This document shows positions 1 through 8,459 of a stretch of DNA of 32,892 nt, one piece after another. Source of the stretch: Micromonospora sp. KC213 (lineage in GTDB: Bacteria; Actinomycetota; Actinomycetes; Mycobacteriales; Micromonosporaceae); the NCBI RefSeq assembly GCF_004348325.1, contig NZ_SMKF01000051.1:1-32892 (forward strand), given 5' to 3'. A model generated the notes under the pieces. The model did not search any database. It worked only from the letters and a program-made list of their open reading frames with translations, and was not told the DNA's origin. Position numbers and translations under genes: made by a program. Within the stretch, counting starts at the first letter, position 1. The number at the start of each line of letters is the position of its first letter.

Positions 1-1
1 G

Positions 2-319
2 GCTTCGGGCGCACCGTCGGACGTCCGGCGGCTGTCCCTACTCGGGGTGGCCGGGCTGGACAAGGTGCTGGCGATGCACGACTTCGTGCGGATGGCCAAG
101 CTGGCCGGCTTCCCGCAACTGTCCGATGAGCGGGGCGTGGTGTGGAAGCGGTTCAAAATGACCGAGCAGAGCACCTTCGTGGTGCTCGACCGCTCAGGAA
201 CGGTCGTGGCGCGCGACCGCGCCGGCGTCGGCGAGCCGCTGGGTCTAGCGAATCGCCCGAAACTGGGCGGATACAACTCGTCGAAGTGGTGGACCATCCT
301 GGCCAGGTCGACGCCCTGA
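2..319 (+). pseudogene. Thioredoxin/TlpA-like redoxin, C-terminal fragment, disrupted
   Basis: The frame is open from the first bases of the window, so the 5' end lies outside it. The readable part (FVRMAKLAGFPQL, VVWKRFKMTEQSTFVVLD, RSGTVV) has the pattern of the second half of a TlpA/AhpC-like thioredoxin fold, in which the strand after 'FPxL' and the 'xxFVVLDxxGxVV' strand pair precede the last helix. After about position 235 the frame stops resembling a redoxin and reads through antisense transposase relic sequence up to a stop at 317-319, so the last helix is replaced. The family match is from motif pattern only. The active-site cysteines would be upstream and cannot be checked. It is probably non-functional or has a foreign C-terminus. 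Confidence 0.5.
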
Positions 320-460
320 CGGGCGCGGCGCGAGATCGCGCCGTGCACCCACCTCCCAGCCGTGCGCAGGTACGTGAGGTCCGCGATCCACAACTGGTTC
401 GGCCGGGCACGGCAAGGTCACGTTTGACCAGGTCAGAAGGGCGTACGGTCTCAGGGGTGG
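235..460 (-). pseudogene. IS3-family OrfB transposase relic
   Basis: Read on the minus strand, this stretch gives DLVKRDLAVP, then after a frameshift RPNQLWIADLTYLRT, then GVDLARMVHH followed by a degraded SFGRFA segment. These correspond to the segment before the first catalytic Asp (LWxADxTY), the Asp itself, and the block around the second catalytic Asp (HHSD in intact copies, HHFD here) of IS3-family integrases. The roughly 60 residues that normally separate the blocks are missing and there is at least one frameshift, so this is a dead internal fragment. No inverted repeats are visible. It lies antisense to, and replaces the end of, the redoxin reading frame. Confidence 0.65.
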
Positions 461-485
461 GTCGGGTCGTCCGCGCGGAACCCGC

Positions 486-1376
486 TCACGCCGGTTGACG
501 AGGCCGATTCTCCCCGTTGTCGCGGGCCCGGTATTCGCGCGGACTCATGCCGTTGACCGCGGTGAAGTGACGCGAGAAGTAGAAGGGATCGTGGTAGCCG
601 ACGGCGGCGGCGATCTCGGCGATGCTGAGGGCACTGGCGACGAGTAGCTGACGGGCCCGCGCCATGCGCAGCCGCTTCGTGTACTCGGTCACCGAGAACC
701 CGGTCAGGGAACGGAATCTTGCTGAGAAGTGGGACGTGCTGTAGCCCGCCAGTTCGGCCAGCTGACGGATGTTGAGCGACGCCGACAGATGCGCGCGCAG
801 ATAGTCCTGGACGCGGGCGATCGGTTCACGGGTGACCCCCCAGCCGTCGCGTTCGGCGGCCAGCTGGGCGAGCAGATTCCAGGCCGCGCCGGCGGCCGCG
901 GTGAGGCTCGCCGCCGTCTCGTCGCGCGCGAGCTCATCGCAGATGCTCTCGGCCAGCGCGAAGGCACGAAACGGGTCGGTCATCGGCGCGGTCGGCGCGG
1001 CCACGGTGAGCCCGATGGCGCTGAGCAGGTCGGGGACGTCGTCGCCGGTGACGTGCAACCACCAGATGGACCAGGGCTCCGCCTCGGCGGCAAAGTACTG
1101 ATGTGACACGGCTGCGGGAATGATGAGAACTTCGTTCGGGCCTACGTCATGCCGGGCCCCGGCGAGCTCACACCAGCCGCTTCCGTCGGCGCACATGATC
1201 ACGATGGTCTCGGCAGCCCCTGCGTGCCGCCATCGACCGTGTCGGGCCGCATGTGGGAAGTAGCCAGCGTCGGTCACGAGCATCCGCGAGGTCGGCTTGC
1301 GCTGCAGCGCCTGCTTCGCCAGAAGTCGGGGCAGGACGTGCAGTCGCTGATCGGGAAAGCCGTCGCGAAGGTACAT
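486..1376 (-). CDS. AraC-family transcriptional regulator
   Basis: This is a 296-residue cytoplasmic regulator. Residues of about 30-150 form a cupin-like AraC ligand-binding domain (VLIIPAAVSHQYFA, SIWWLHVTG), which in this family binds a sugar or other small ligand. Residues of about 195-285 hold the two AraC helix-turn-helix motifs (IRQLAELAGYSTSHFSARF, then IAEIAAAVGYHDPFYFSRHF and the MSPREYR signature). The gene is divergent from the DUF5107/hydrolase operon with only 89 bp between the start codons, so it very likely controls that operon and itself. The start at 1376 has a weak Shine-Dalgarno, but it gives a normal family N-terminus. The ligand cannot be read from the sequence; a plant-cell-wall sugar is inferred from the neighbours. 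Confidence 0.85.
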   Translation of the reverse strand: MYLRDGFPDQRLHVLPRLLAKQALQRKPTSRMLVTDAGYFPHAARHGRWRHAGAAETIVIMCADGSGWCELAGARHDVGPNEVLIIPAAVSHQYFAAEAEPWSIWWLHVTGDDVPDLLSAIGLTVAAPTAPMTDPFRAFALAESICDELARDETAASLTAAAGAAWNLLAQLAAERDGWGVTREPIARVQDYLRAHLSASLNIRQLAELAGYSTSHFSARFRSLTGFSVTEYTKRLRMARARQLLVASALSIAEIAAAVGYHDPFYFSRHFTAVNGMSPREYRARDNGENRPRQPA

Positions 1377-1465
1377 CTGCCGATCGTATGCGAATCAGAG
1401 AACCGTCCAGGTTGGCCGTCGATCCGTACATTCCGAGAATCGCGCTCGCGGCCTAGGTTTCGTTC
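1377..1465. promoter_or_regulatory. Divergent AraC / DUF5107 operon control region
   Basis: The 89 bp between the start codons of the AraC regulator and the DUF5107 gene must hold both promoters and the likely AraC binding site. None of the TTGACA / TGTGAGCGCTCACA elements found elsewhere in the window occurs here, so this operon appears to be under separate control. No convincing -35/-10 pair or clean direct repeat can be assigned by eye. Confidence 0.45.
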
Positions 1466-4400
1466 ATGTCCCTGAGCCCCTTCGGTCTGCCGCCTCGTCC
1501 GGATCGCTTGGCAAACGCGCCGGTGGCGGCGTGGGCTGCACCGGTCACCATTCCGACCTACCTGCCCGAGGCGCCGAGCCGGTACCCCGCCTACCTCGAC
1601 CGCCGGGTCTATCAGGGATCGTCAGGCCGGGTGTTCCCCCTGCCGTTTCACGACCGAATCCAGGAGTCCCGCTCCGATCACCGTTGGCTGGGACTGCATG
1701 TGGAGAACGCGTACCTGCGGCTGCTGGTTCTGCCCGAACTCGGCGGGCGGATCCAGTTCGCAATCGACAAGCGCACCGGCTACTCGCTGTTCTACGCCAA
1801 TCCGGTGATCAAGCCCGCGCTGGTCGGGCTCACCGGGCCCTGGTTGGCCGGTGGGGTGGAGTTCAACTGGCCGCAGCATCACCGTCCGGCGACCTTCCTG
1901 CCCACGACGTGGCAGGTGGACGAGGCCGCCGGCACCGTCTGGTGCTCCGATCACGACCCGTTCGCCCGGATGAAGGGCATGCACGGCGTACGGTTGGCGC
2001 CCGATTCGACGGTGATCGAACTTAAGGTCCGCCTCTTCAACCGCAGCGAGCAGGCGCAGACCTTCCTCTGGTGGGCGAACGCGGCGGCCCAGGTCCACAG
2101 CGACTATCAGTCGTTCTTCCCCGCCGACGTGACCGTGGTCGCCGATCACGCCAAGCGGGCGACCAGCACCTTTCCGGCCGCGACGAGCACGTACTACGGG
2201 ATCGACTATCCGAACCGACGCGACCTGGACCGCCGGCCGGACAGCGCGCGTCGCGTCCCGGGCGACCGGCTGGACTGGCCGCGCAACATCCCGGTACCGA
2301 CGTCGTACATGTGCGTGGACTCGCGGGGTGACTTCTTCGGCGGCTACGACCATCGCGCCGGGGCCGGCTTCGTTCACTTCGCCGACCACCATTACGCGGT
2401 GGGCAAGAAGCAGTGGACGTGGGGCGACGCACCCTTCGGGCACGCCTGGAACCGCAATCTCGCCGACGACGACGCCGCCTACATCGAACTGATGGCCGGC
2501 GTGTTCACCGACAACCAGCCGGACTTCTCACACCTCGCTCCCGGCGAAACCAAGACCTTCTCCCAGTACTGGTATCCGCTGGCCGGCACGGGCCCGGTGG
2601 TCGCGGCGAGCCTCGATGCGGCCCTGGGGATCGAGCGCGGGACGGCGCAGACGGTGCTCCGCTTCGACGCGACGCGCACCGTGGGCACGGTCGAACTCCT
2701 CGTGCAGGACCACCATGGCGACCAGCTGCACAGCGAGCAGTTCGAGCTCGGGCCGGACGCCCGACCGTCCGTCGTCGTCGCGGCGGCACCGCACGCCGTT
2801 GAGCTGCACCGCGACGGGCGGTGCCTCCTGCGCTGGCAGCGTCCCGCGGCGGCTGCAGGCACCGATGAGGCGGCCCGGGTGAGGATGCAGCCGGCTCAGG
2901 AGCCAGCCCCGCCTACCGAGATAGCCTCCGCCGAGGTGCTGTACCTCACCGGCCGCCACCTCGAGCAGTACCGGCACGCGACCCGCTCCCCGGAGCCGTA
3001 CTGGGCGCAGGCGCTGGTCCACGATCCGGGACACACCGCGACGCACACCGCTCTCGCGGCCCGCCGGTACGCCGAGGCTCGCTTCGCGCAGGCCGAGGAA
3101 CACCTGCGAGCCGCACTGGACCGACTGACGGCGTTGAACCCGAACCCGGACAGCGGGGAGGCCCACTACCTGCTCGGGCTCACCCTGGCCCGGCGCGGAC
3201 GCGACGACGAGGCGTACGCCGCGTTCGCCAAGGCGACCTGGCTCGCCCCCTGGACGGGCCCCGGGAACCATCAGCTGGCGGTGATCGACGCCCGCCATGG
3301 CCGAAATGCTCAGGCACTAGAGAGGGCGAGCGCGGCCCTACGCGCGCAACCCGAACAGCTGCAGGTCCGCGATCTCATCGTGGTACTGCTGCGCCGGCTG
3401 GGCCGCGCCGCGGAGGCCGAGCATGTCCTCGCCGAGACGCTCACACTGGATCCGCTGGACATCTGGGCGCTGCAGCTGGCCGGCCGGCTCGAGGCAGCCC
3501 AGGGGCACAGGGAAGCCCAGACACTGCTCGACGTCGCACTCGAGCACGCCCGGATCGGTGAACTCGAGACGGCCACGGCCCTGTTCACCGACGCGCGATC
3601 CGCCGACGCGCACCGCCCACTCGGTCAGACGGCCTGTGCGGTGCTCGCCGACTACCACGCCGCGGTCGTTGCCGACCGCCTCGGTGATTCGGTAGCTGCG
3701 GCAACGGCCCGGGCCCGCGCCCGCGCCCGCGAACGGACCTGGAACTTCGCCACCCGCCTCGACGACGTCGCCGCACTGGAGGCGGCACTGGCAGCCGACC
3801 CGGCCGATGCCACCGCAGCCGCCCTGTTGGGCCACTGGTACTACGCCCACAACCGAGTCGACGACGCCATCGACTGCTGGCGGCGGTCAGCCACACACGA
3901 CGGGTCCGATCCCGTGGTGTGGCGCAACCTCGGGATCGCCAGCTACAACCACCGGCACGATCCCGAGGCCGCAACCGCGGCTTACGAGCGGGCACTGCGG
4001 CTCGCGCCGGGTGATCCCCGCCTGCTGAGCGAGATTGATCAACTACTCAGGCGCATCGGGGCACCGGCGGGCGACCGCCTCCGTCGGCTCGAGGACGTGC
4101 CGTCGGCCCTGCTCAAGCGGGACGACCTGGCTGTGGAGTACGCCCATCTACTGGTCACCGCCGGCCGGCCGGCGCACGCCCTGGCGGTCTTCGAACAGCG
4201 TCAGTTCCAGCCGTGGGAGGGCGGCGAGGGCCAGGTGCTTCGGGCATGGGAACGCACGCGACTCGCCCTGGCGGACGAGGCTCTGGACCGCGGGGACGCC
4301 GCGGCAGCTGCCGCACACGCCGAACTGGCACTGCAGCCGCCGCCGTCTCTGGGCGAGGCCCGGCATCCGCTGGCCAGTCCGGCCCGGCTGCTCCTCACCC

Positions 4401-4852
4401 TGGGCAAGGCCCTGGAGGCGACGGGGGAACACGACAGCGCCGAGCGGTACTGGCGGGAGGCCGCCGCGTCGCGGGGCGACTTCACCGAGATGAACCCGTC
4501 CGGCTTCTCGGAGAACACCTACTTCTCGATCCTGGCCGACCGCCGGCTCGGCGAGTCCGCCCACGCCGACGAGTCGATAGCCGGCCTCGCGCAACACGCC
4601 GAGCGACTTGCCCGGACACCGGCGGTCATCGACTACTTCGCCACCTCGCTGCCGTCGCTGATGCTCTTCGACGACGACCCGCAACGGCGCGTCGACCTCA
4701 CCGTCGAACTGCTTCGCGCGCAACTCGCCATCCTCGCGAACGATCCGGCCACCGCCCGGAACCACCTCGACGCCGTCCTCGCGGCCGACCCCAGCCACGA
4801 GTTGGCCCGAGACCTCAACCTCCACCTCGACCGCACCGGGAGCCTTCCATGA
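1466..4852 (+). CDS. DUF5107 and TPR-repeat protein, cytoplasmic
   Basis: This is a large protein of 1128 residues without a signal peptide. Residues of about 35-340 match the DUF5107 type: strands such as NAYLRLLVLPELGGRIQFA and GGVEFNWPQHHRP resemble the aldose-epimerase/galactose-mutarotase beta-sandwich superfamily. From about residue 480 to 1120 it is helical and rich in tetratricopeptide repeats (for example AHYLLGLTLARRGRDDEAYA and PVVWRNLGIASYN). Proteins of this build usually lie in carbohydrate gene clusters, but I know of no settled activity. It overlaps the next gene by ATGA, so the two are translationally coupled and probably act on the same intracellular oligosaccharide. A sugar-binding or glycosidase-like role is inference. 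The start has only a weak AGG upstream. Confidence 0.85.
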   Translation: MSLSPFGLPPRPDRLANAPVAAWAAPVTIPTYLPEAPSRYPAYLDRRVYQGSSGRVFPLPFHDRIQESRSDHRWLGLHVENAYLRLLVLPELGGRIQFAIDKRTGYSLFYANPVIKPALVGLTGPWLAGGVEFNWPQHHRPATFLPTTWQVDEAAGTVWCSDHDPFARMKGMHGVRLAPDSTVIELKVRLFNRSEQAQTFLWWANAAAQVHSDYQSFFPADVTVVADHAKRATSTFPAATSTYYGIDYPNRRDLDRRPDSARRVPGDRLDWPRNIPVPTSYMCVDSRGDFFGGYDHRAGAGFVHFADHHYAVGKKQWTWGDAPFGHAWNRNLADDDAAYIELMAGVFTDNQPDFSHLAPGETKTFSQYWYPLAGTGPVVAASLDAALGIERGTAQTVLRFDATRTVGTVELLVQDHHGDQLHSEQFELGPDARPSVVVAAAPHAVELHRDGRCLLRWQRPAAAAGTDEAARVRMQPAQEPAPPTEIASAEVLYLTGRHLEQYRHATRSPEPYWAQALVHDPGHTATHTALAARRYAEARFAQAEEHLRAALDRLTALNPNPDSGEAHYLLGLTLARRGRDDEAYAAFAKATWLAPWTGPGNHQLAVIDARHGRNAQALERASAALRAQPEQLQVRDLIVVLLRRLGRAAEAEHVLAETLTLDPLDIWALQLAGRLEAAQGHREAQTLLDVALEHARIGELETATALFTDARSADAHRPLGQTACAVLADYHAAVVADRLGDSVAAATARARARARERTWNFATRLDDVAALEAALAADPADATAAALLGHWYYAHNRVDDAIDCWRRSATHDGSDPVVWRNLGIASYNHRHDPEAATAAYERALRLAPGDPRLLSEIDQLLRRIGAPAGDRLRRLEDVPSALLKRDDLAVEYAHLLVTAGRPAHALAVFEQRQFQPWEGGEGQVLRAWERTRLALADEALDRGDAAAAAAHAELALQPPPSLGEARHPLASPARLLLTLGKALEATGEHDSAERYWREAAASRGDFTEMNPSGFSENTYFSILADRRLGESAHADESIAGLAQHAERLARTPAVIDYFATSLPSLMLFDDDPQRRVDLTVELLRAQLAILANDPATARNHLDAVLAADPSHELARDLNLHLDRTGSLP

Positions 4853-6150
4853 GCTACGTTCCCGTTCCCCCGCCGGCGCACGTCCCAGACCGCTTGGCCA
4901 TCACGCTCTGGGACTTCTCCTGGTACGTGCGCACCGGGCCGGGAGAGCCGTTCGAGGATCTCGACCGGGCATTCGCCGCAGCCGTCGAGCGCGGCTACAA
5001 CGCGGTGCGGATCTGTGCCATGCCATACCTGCTGTTCGGCAGCGGTCTGGACACCTCTGCGCTGCGGCTCGGGCCGTTGGGCGGCGACTACGGGCAGCGG
5101 GTGCGCTGGTACGACGTCCGGCAGCCGACGGTCATCGATGCGCGCGCGCACATGCTGGAGCTGTTCCGGGCCGCGAAGCGGCACGGCTGCTTCGTCATCC
5201 TCTCCTCCTGGGAGTACCAGCAGAGCTCCTCCTTCGCCGCCGACCCCAGCTGGTGCGAGGCCCTGCTGGCCATCGAGCCGCAGCGGCGGGCCGAAGCGCA
5301 AGCGGTCGCCCTTGCCGACCTCGTCGACTTCCTGACCGAGCACCAGATCGACGACCGGCTTGCGTTCACTGAGATCCACAATGAGGTCCAGGCCGGTTAC
5401 CTGGCTGACGGCCTGACCGGTGACGAGGAGGAACGATTGACGGCCCTGCGACCGCGGCTGGAGCGGGCGCTGACCGTTTTCCACAACCGTCAACCCGGCC
5501 GGCCGGCGACGGTGAACTACGCAGGGGTGCCGGCCGGCACCATGCGCGCCATTCCGGAAACCATCGACGTGTTGGCCTGCAACCCCTACGTCTACGGGGT
5601 GCTGGGCGCGTTCATCGAAACCTACGGGCTGCGCGGTGACCCTCAGGCCTTCGACCAGGCGCGCGCCGGACACGACATCCTCCGACCCGGAGCCCCCAGG
5701 CTGGCCGACTGGTCGCCGGACCATGCCTGGCGGCAGACCGCGACCATCGTGTCCAGACCGGAGATCTTCGTGCACGACTGGGGCGACGCCGAGGCAATCG
5801 ACCGCTGGCTCTACCGGCACTACCCGGCATGGGAGAAGGGGATGGCGACCACGCTACGGCTCTGGCTGGACATCGCGCACGACTGGGCGACCCACCGCGG
5901 CGTGCCGATCGTATTCGGGGAGGGCTGGATCGGTTACACCCCGCGCGACGGACGGTTCGAGGAGGGCCCGATAGGAGCCGAGTTCTGCCGGCTGGCGACC
6001 GATGAGTCGCTGCGGGTCGGTGCCTGGGGAACGATTGTCTGCTCCAACGCCGCCCCGCACCACGCGATGTGGGACGACGTCGCCCTCCAGCGGCAGTGCA
6101 ACGAGGCATTCCGTACCGGCATCCGCCTTCGGCCACCGCGCTTCACTTGA
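4849..6150 (+). CDS. Cellulase-like glycoside hydrolase (clan A TIM barrel), cytoplasmic
   Basis: The start codon overlaps the stop of the DUF5107 gene (ATGA), giving 433 residues. The in-frame extension upstream is only the shadow of the DUF5107 gene. The sequence has the look of the 'cellulase-like' TIM-barrel family: TLWDFSW near the N-terminus, FTEIHNEVQAGYL with N178-E179 as the likely acid/base, NPYVYG, and IVFGEGWIGYT with E358 as the likely nucleophile. There is no signal peptide, so it should act on imported oligosaccharides. The substrate is unknown. The partner DUF5107 protein and the divergent AraC gene suggest a small self-contained catabolic unit. No terminator-like hairpin is obvious just after it, and a transposase relic begins about 20 bp downstream. 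Confidence 0.75.
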   Translation: MSYVPVPPPAHVPDRLAITLWDFSWYVRTGPGEPFEDLDRAFAAAVERGYNAVRICAMPYLLFGSGLDTSALRLGPLGGDYGQRVRWYDVRQPTVIDARAHMLELFRAAKRHGCFVILSSWEYQQSSSFAADPSWCEALLAIEPQRRAEAQAVALADLVDFLTEHQIDDRLAFTEIHNEVQAGYLADGLTGDEEERLTALRPRLERALTVFHNRQPGRPATVNYAGVPAGTMRAIPETIDVLACNPYVYGVLGAFIETYGLRGDPQAFDQARAGHDILRPGAPRLADWSPDHAWRQTATIVSRPEIFVHDWGDAEAIDRWLYRHYPAWEKGMATTLRLWLDIAHDWATHRGVPIVFGEGWIGYTPRDGRFEEGPIGAEFCRLATDESLRVGAWGTIVCSNAAPHHAMWDDVALQRQCNEAFRTGIRLRPPRFT

Positions 6151-6169
6151 TCTTCAACCTATTGGGCGA

Positions 6170-6600
6170 CGGCATCGACCCCGGCTGATCAGGGTGCAGC
6201 CCTTGATCGATTATCCTTTCTGCCTACACCACGTCCCGCAACTGGCCGGCGGTGACCGTGGCGGCGTCGTCGCCGGGTTCCAGCCGGTGGGCGTCCCATG
6301 GCGCGGTCCACGAGGTGTGCCCGGCCTCCCGAGCGGTCACGAACGAGTATGGCCAGGCCGGAACCCCGATGTGGGGTGTCCGTGCCGCGCCCGTAGGTGT
6401 GGCACAGCACCCCACTGCGGGCAGGTGTGCTCCGGCCGCAACCAGCACCACACATCCGCCGCCAGCACAATCCGCCCTTGCACGGCCCGCGGCAGCGGCA
6501 CCGCCACCACCGCAGCTCGCGGCCGGTCGATGTTGATCCGGCCGCTGTTCAACGCCGCGTACTGCGGGCCGTGACCGCGGCGGTGCTCAGCCGGGGTCGA
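6170..6600 (-). pseudogene. IS701-type transposase relic
   Basis: The minus strand reads, across at least three frames, LSTAAVTA, QYAALNSGRINIDRPRAAVV, LPRAVQGRIVLAADVWCWLR, VLCHTYGRGTDTPH, VPAWPYSFVTA, HTSWTAPWDAHRLEPGDDAA and TAGQLRDVV. This is the N-terminal to central portion of actinobacterial IS701-like DDE transposases, including the first catalytic Asp in 'VLAVDV'-type context (here LAADV). Frameshifts near 6400 and 6460 and a stop after QLRDVV make it a pseudogene. It fills most of the gap between the cellulase-like gene and the GH43-ricin gene. No terminal repeats were recognised. Confidence 0.65.
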
Positions 6601-6802
6601 TGCCGTCGCTCAGCAGGTGGAAATCAAGCCAGGCTCATCGGGCCAGGACCACTTCGCCGACATGATCGCAGTGGGTGAATCCTCACCTGACAGATGCTGC
6701 TGTCGATCAGGCGAAGGGGTACGGGCCGAAGCAGCACGCCGAGGCAGGTCAGCTTCTACACCACCCGGCGGGACGCAACCCGCGCGCGGCCGCGCCGGCT
6801 TC

Positions 6803-8359
6803 TCAGCCCCATCGTTGGAGCAGTCGGTCGTATTCCGCCTGGGTGATGGGCAGCACCGTGCCATGCCGTGGCCGGCCGGGCATCGTGTAGCTGGAAATCG
6901 CGGTCCACTGTCCGGAGTTCAGGTCGGTGGTGGTGAAGGGGATGTATCCGCGGCCGCCGTACTCGTCGATGAACATGTACCACCGCTCTTCGATGTTCGA
7001 TTTGAACACCGTTGGGCCCTCGCCCTGGCTGATCGTGCCTCGGCCGATGCATTCGGCGACGAACGAGTAGCCGCGGTTGAGAATGGTGGTGGACCTCTCC
7101 TCGAGGATGAATTTGCCGCACGCCGACTGGGAGCTGCTCCGCTCGTCTTTGGTGAGCCGGTAGTACGTGCCGTTGTGTTTGGTGAGCGTCGAATCGATGG
7201 TCGAGTAGCCCTTGTCCACCCACACCTGGGCCGTGCTGAAGGTCCGGAAGTCGCTCGTCGTGGCGTACATCATCCGGTTGTAGGTGGTGCCGGTGTGGTT
7301 CGGGTCGCTGGCGGAGTAAAGTTTCGAGGCCCAGAAGACGACGTACTGGCCGAGGCCCTCGTCGTAGTACGCCTCGGGCGCCCAGGTGTTGCCGGCCGTG
7401 TCGGGGGAGACCCGCTGCAGCCGTGGGGTGCTCCAGTTCACCAGGTCGGTAGACTCCCAGACCACGATGGATTTGCTGCCGGTCCGCTGCGCGGCGTCCC
7501 AGTTGCCGTTGCCGTAGATCCGCAGGTCGGTGGCGATCTGGTAGAACTTGTCGCCCTGCGGGGAGCGGATGATGAACGGATCCCGTACCCCGCGGGTCCC
7601 GATGCTTGAGGTCAACACGGGGCGTCCACCGTTGAGTTGGCGCCACCGGGTCGGGTCGTTGCCCTGACTGAGCGCGAAGTAAACCTGCTCACCGGCGGAG
7701 GTGTTTTCGCCGGTGAAGTAGGTGAACAGATAGCCGGCGTACTTCTGGCCGGGACCCGGGCTCGAGGTTGGAGTCACGCTCGGACTGGGGCCGGTGCCGA
7801 CACGGACGAGTTGCCACTGCTGGTTCGTCGTACCGTTGTCGGTGTACTGGGAGATCCGCGCGCCGTCAGCGGTGGACCGTTCCCACACGTCCAACGCCTT
7901 GCCGCTGTTGCGGTTGATCAGCTTGACGTAGCCGCTGTCGGTGTCGACGACCCGGAAATGTTGGTTGGTCCCGCCGTGGTCGGTCCACTGCACGACGTTC
8001 GCACCGATCGCCGTGGACGCGCTCGCCACGTCGACCACTTTGCCGCTGTGCCGGGCCCGGATCTTGTAGTAGCCGCCGCCCGCGTCGACGAACTGGAACT
8101 GCTGGTTGGTCTGCTGTGTGCGGGTCCACTGCTGGGCCGCGGCGCCGTCCGCGGTGGACTGGTCGGCGATATTGATCAGCTTGCCGCTGTGCCGCGACAC
8201 GATCTCGTAGTGTGCCGACGTGTCGATGGTCGCCGCGTTTGCCCCGTGCGGCGCGAGCAGCACAGCCGCGCCGGCGACGATCGACACGCCGATCAGCGCC
8301 AGCGCAGCCGGGCGGCGGCGTTGGCGGCGGTTACGGGTCGGGAGGGGAGAAGCTTGCAT
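6803..8359 (-). CDS. Secreted ricin-lectin + GH43 glycosidase (arabinan-type)
   Basis: The protein has 518 residues. A Sec signal peptide (about 1-43, ending GANA) is followed by a ricin-type beta-trefoil/CBM13-like lectin domain (about 45-195) with repeated QQW/QxF motifs, a Ser/Thr/Pro/Gly linker, and a C-terminal GH43 five-bladed propeller (about 207-518). GH43 active-site candidates are the Asp in GVRDPFIIR (base), the Asp in STIDSTL (pKa modulator) and the Glu in QGEGPTVFKS (acid). Family members with this build are alpha-L-arabinofuranosidases or arabinanases, but the exact linkage cannot be read. The gene lies 100 bp downstream of the BNR_4 gene on the same strand and is probably cotranscribed from the promoter near 10215. 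Confidence 0.85.
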   Translation of the reverse strand: MQASPLPTRNRRQRRRPAALALIGVSIVAGAAVLLAPHGANAATIDTSAHYEIVSRHSGKLINIADQSTADGAAAQQWTRTQQTNQQFQFVDAGGGYYKIRARHSGKVVDVASASTAIGANVVQWTDHGGTNQHFRVVDTDSGYVKLINRNSGKALDVWERSTADGARISQYTDNGTTNQQWQLVRVGTGPSPSVTPTSSPGPGQKYAGYLFTYFTGENTSAGEQVYFALSQGNDPTRWRQLNGGRPVLTSSIGTRGVRDPFIIRSPQGDKFYQIATDLRIYGNGNWDAAQRTGSKSIVVWESTDLVNWSTPRLQRVSPDTAGNTWAPEAYYDEGLGQYVVFWASKLYSASDPNHTGTTYNRMMYATTSDFRTFSTAQVWVDKGYSTIDSTLTKHNGTYYRLTKDERSSSQSACGKFILEERSTTILNRGYSFVAECIGRGTISQGEGPTVFKSNIEERWYMFIDEYGGRGYIPFTTTDLNSGQWTAISSYTMPGRPRHGTVLPITQAEYDRLLQRWG

Positions 8360-8459
8360 CGTTTGCCGTCCATCGATCCGTCGTTGTCTTGCGACCCGCG
8401 CGGATCCCGAGCGCCCGCGCCGAGGAGTTGGGAATTCTTGTTAGCCAGGGCTGTCGACG

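Noticed and set aside
4213..4848. Upstream in-frame extension of the cellulase-like gene to 4213
   Set aside because: It overlaps the DUF5107 gene in another frame and is Arg/Pro-rich. The ATGA overlap at 4849 gives a natural start.
1622..5820. Long minus-strand open frames opposite the DUF5107 and hydrolase genes (1622-2443, 2528-3298, 3338-3850, 4148-4825, 4633-5820)
   Set aside because: High-GC third-position bias opens these frames. Their translations are low-complexity Arg/Gly/Val-rich and match no family, and they lie entirely within well-supported genes.
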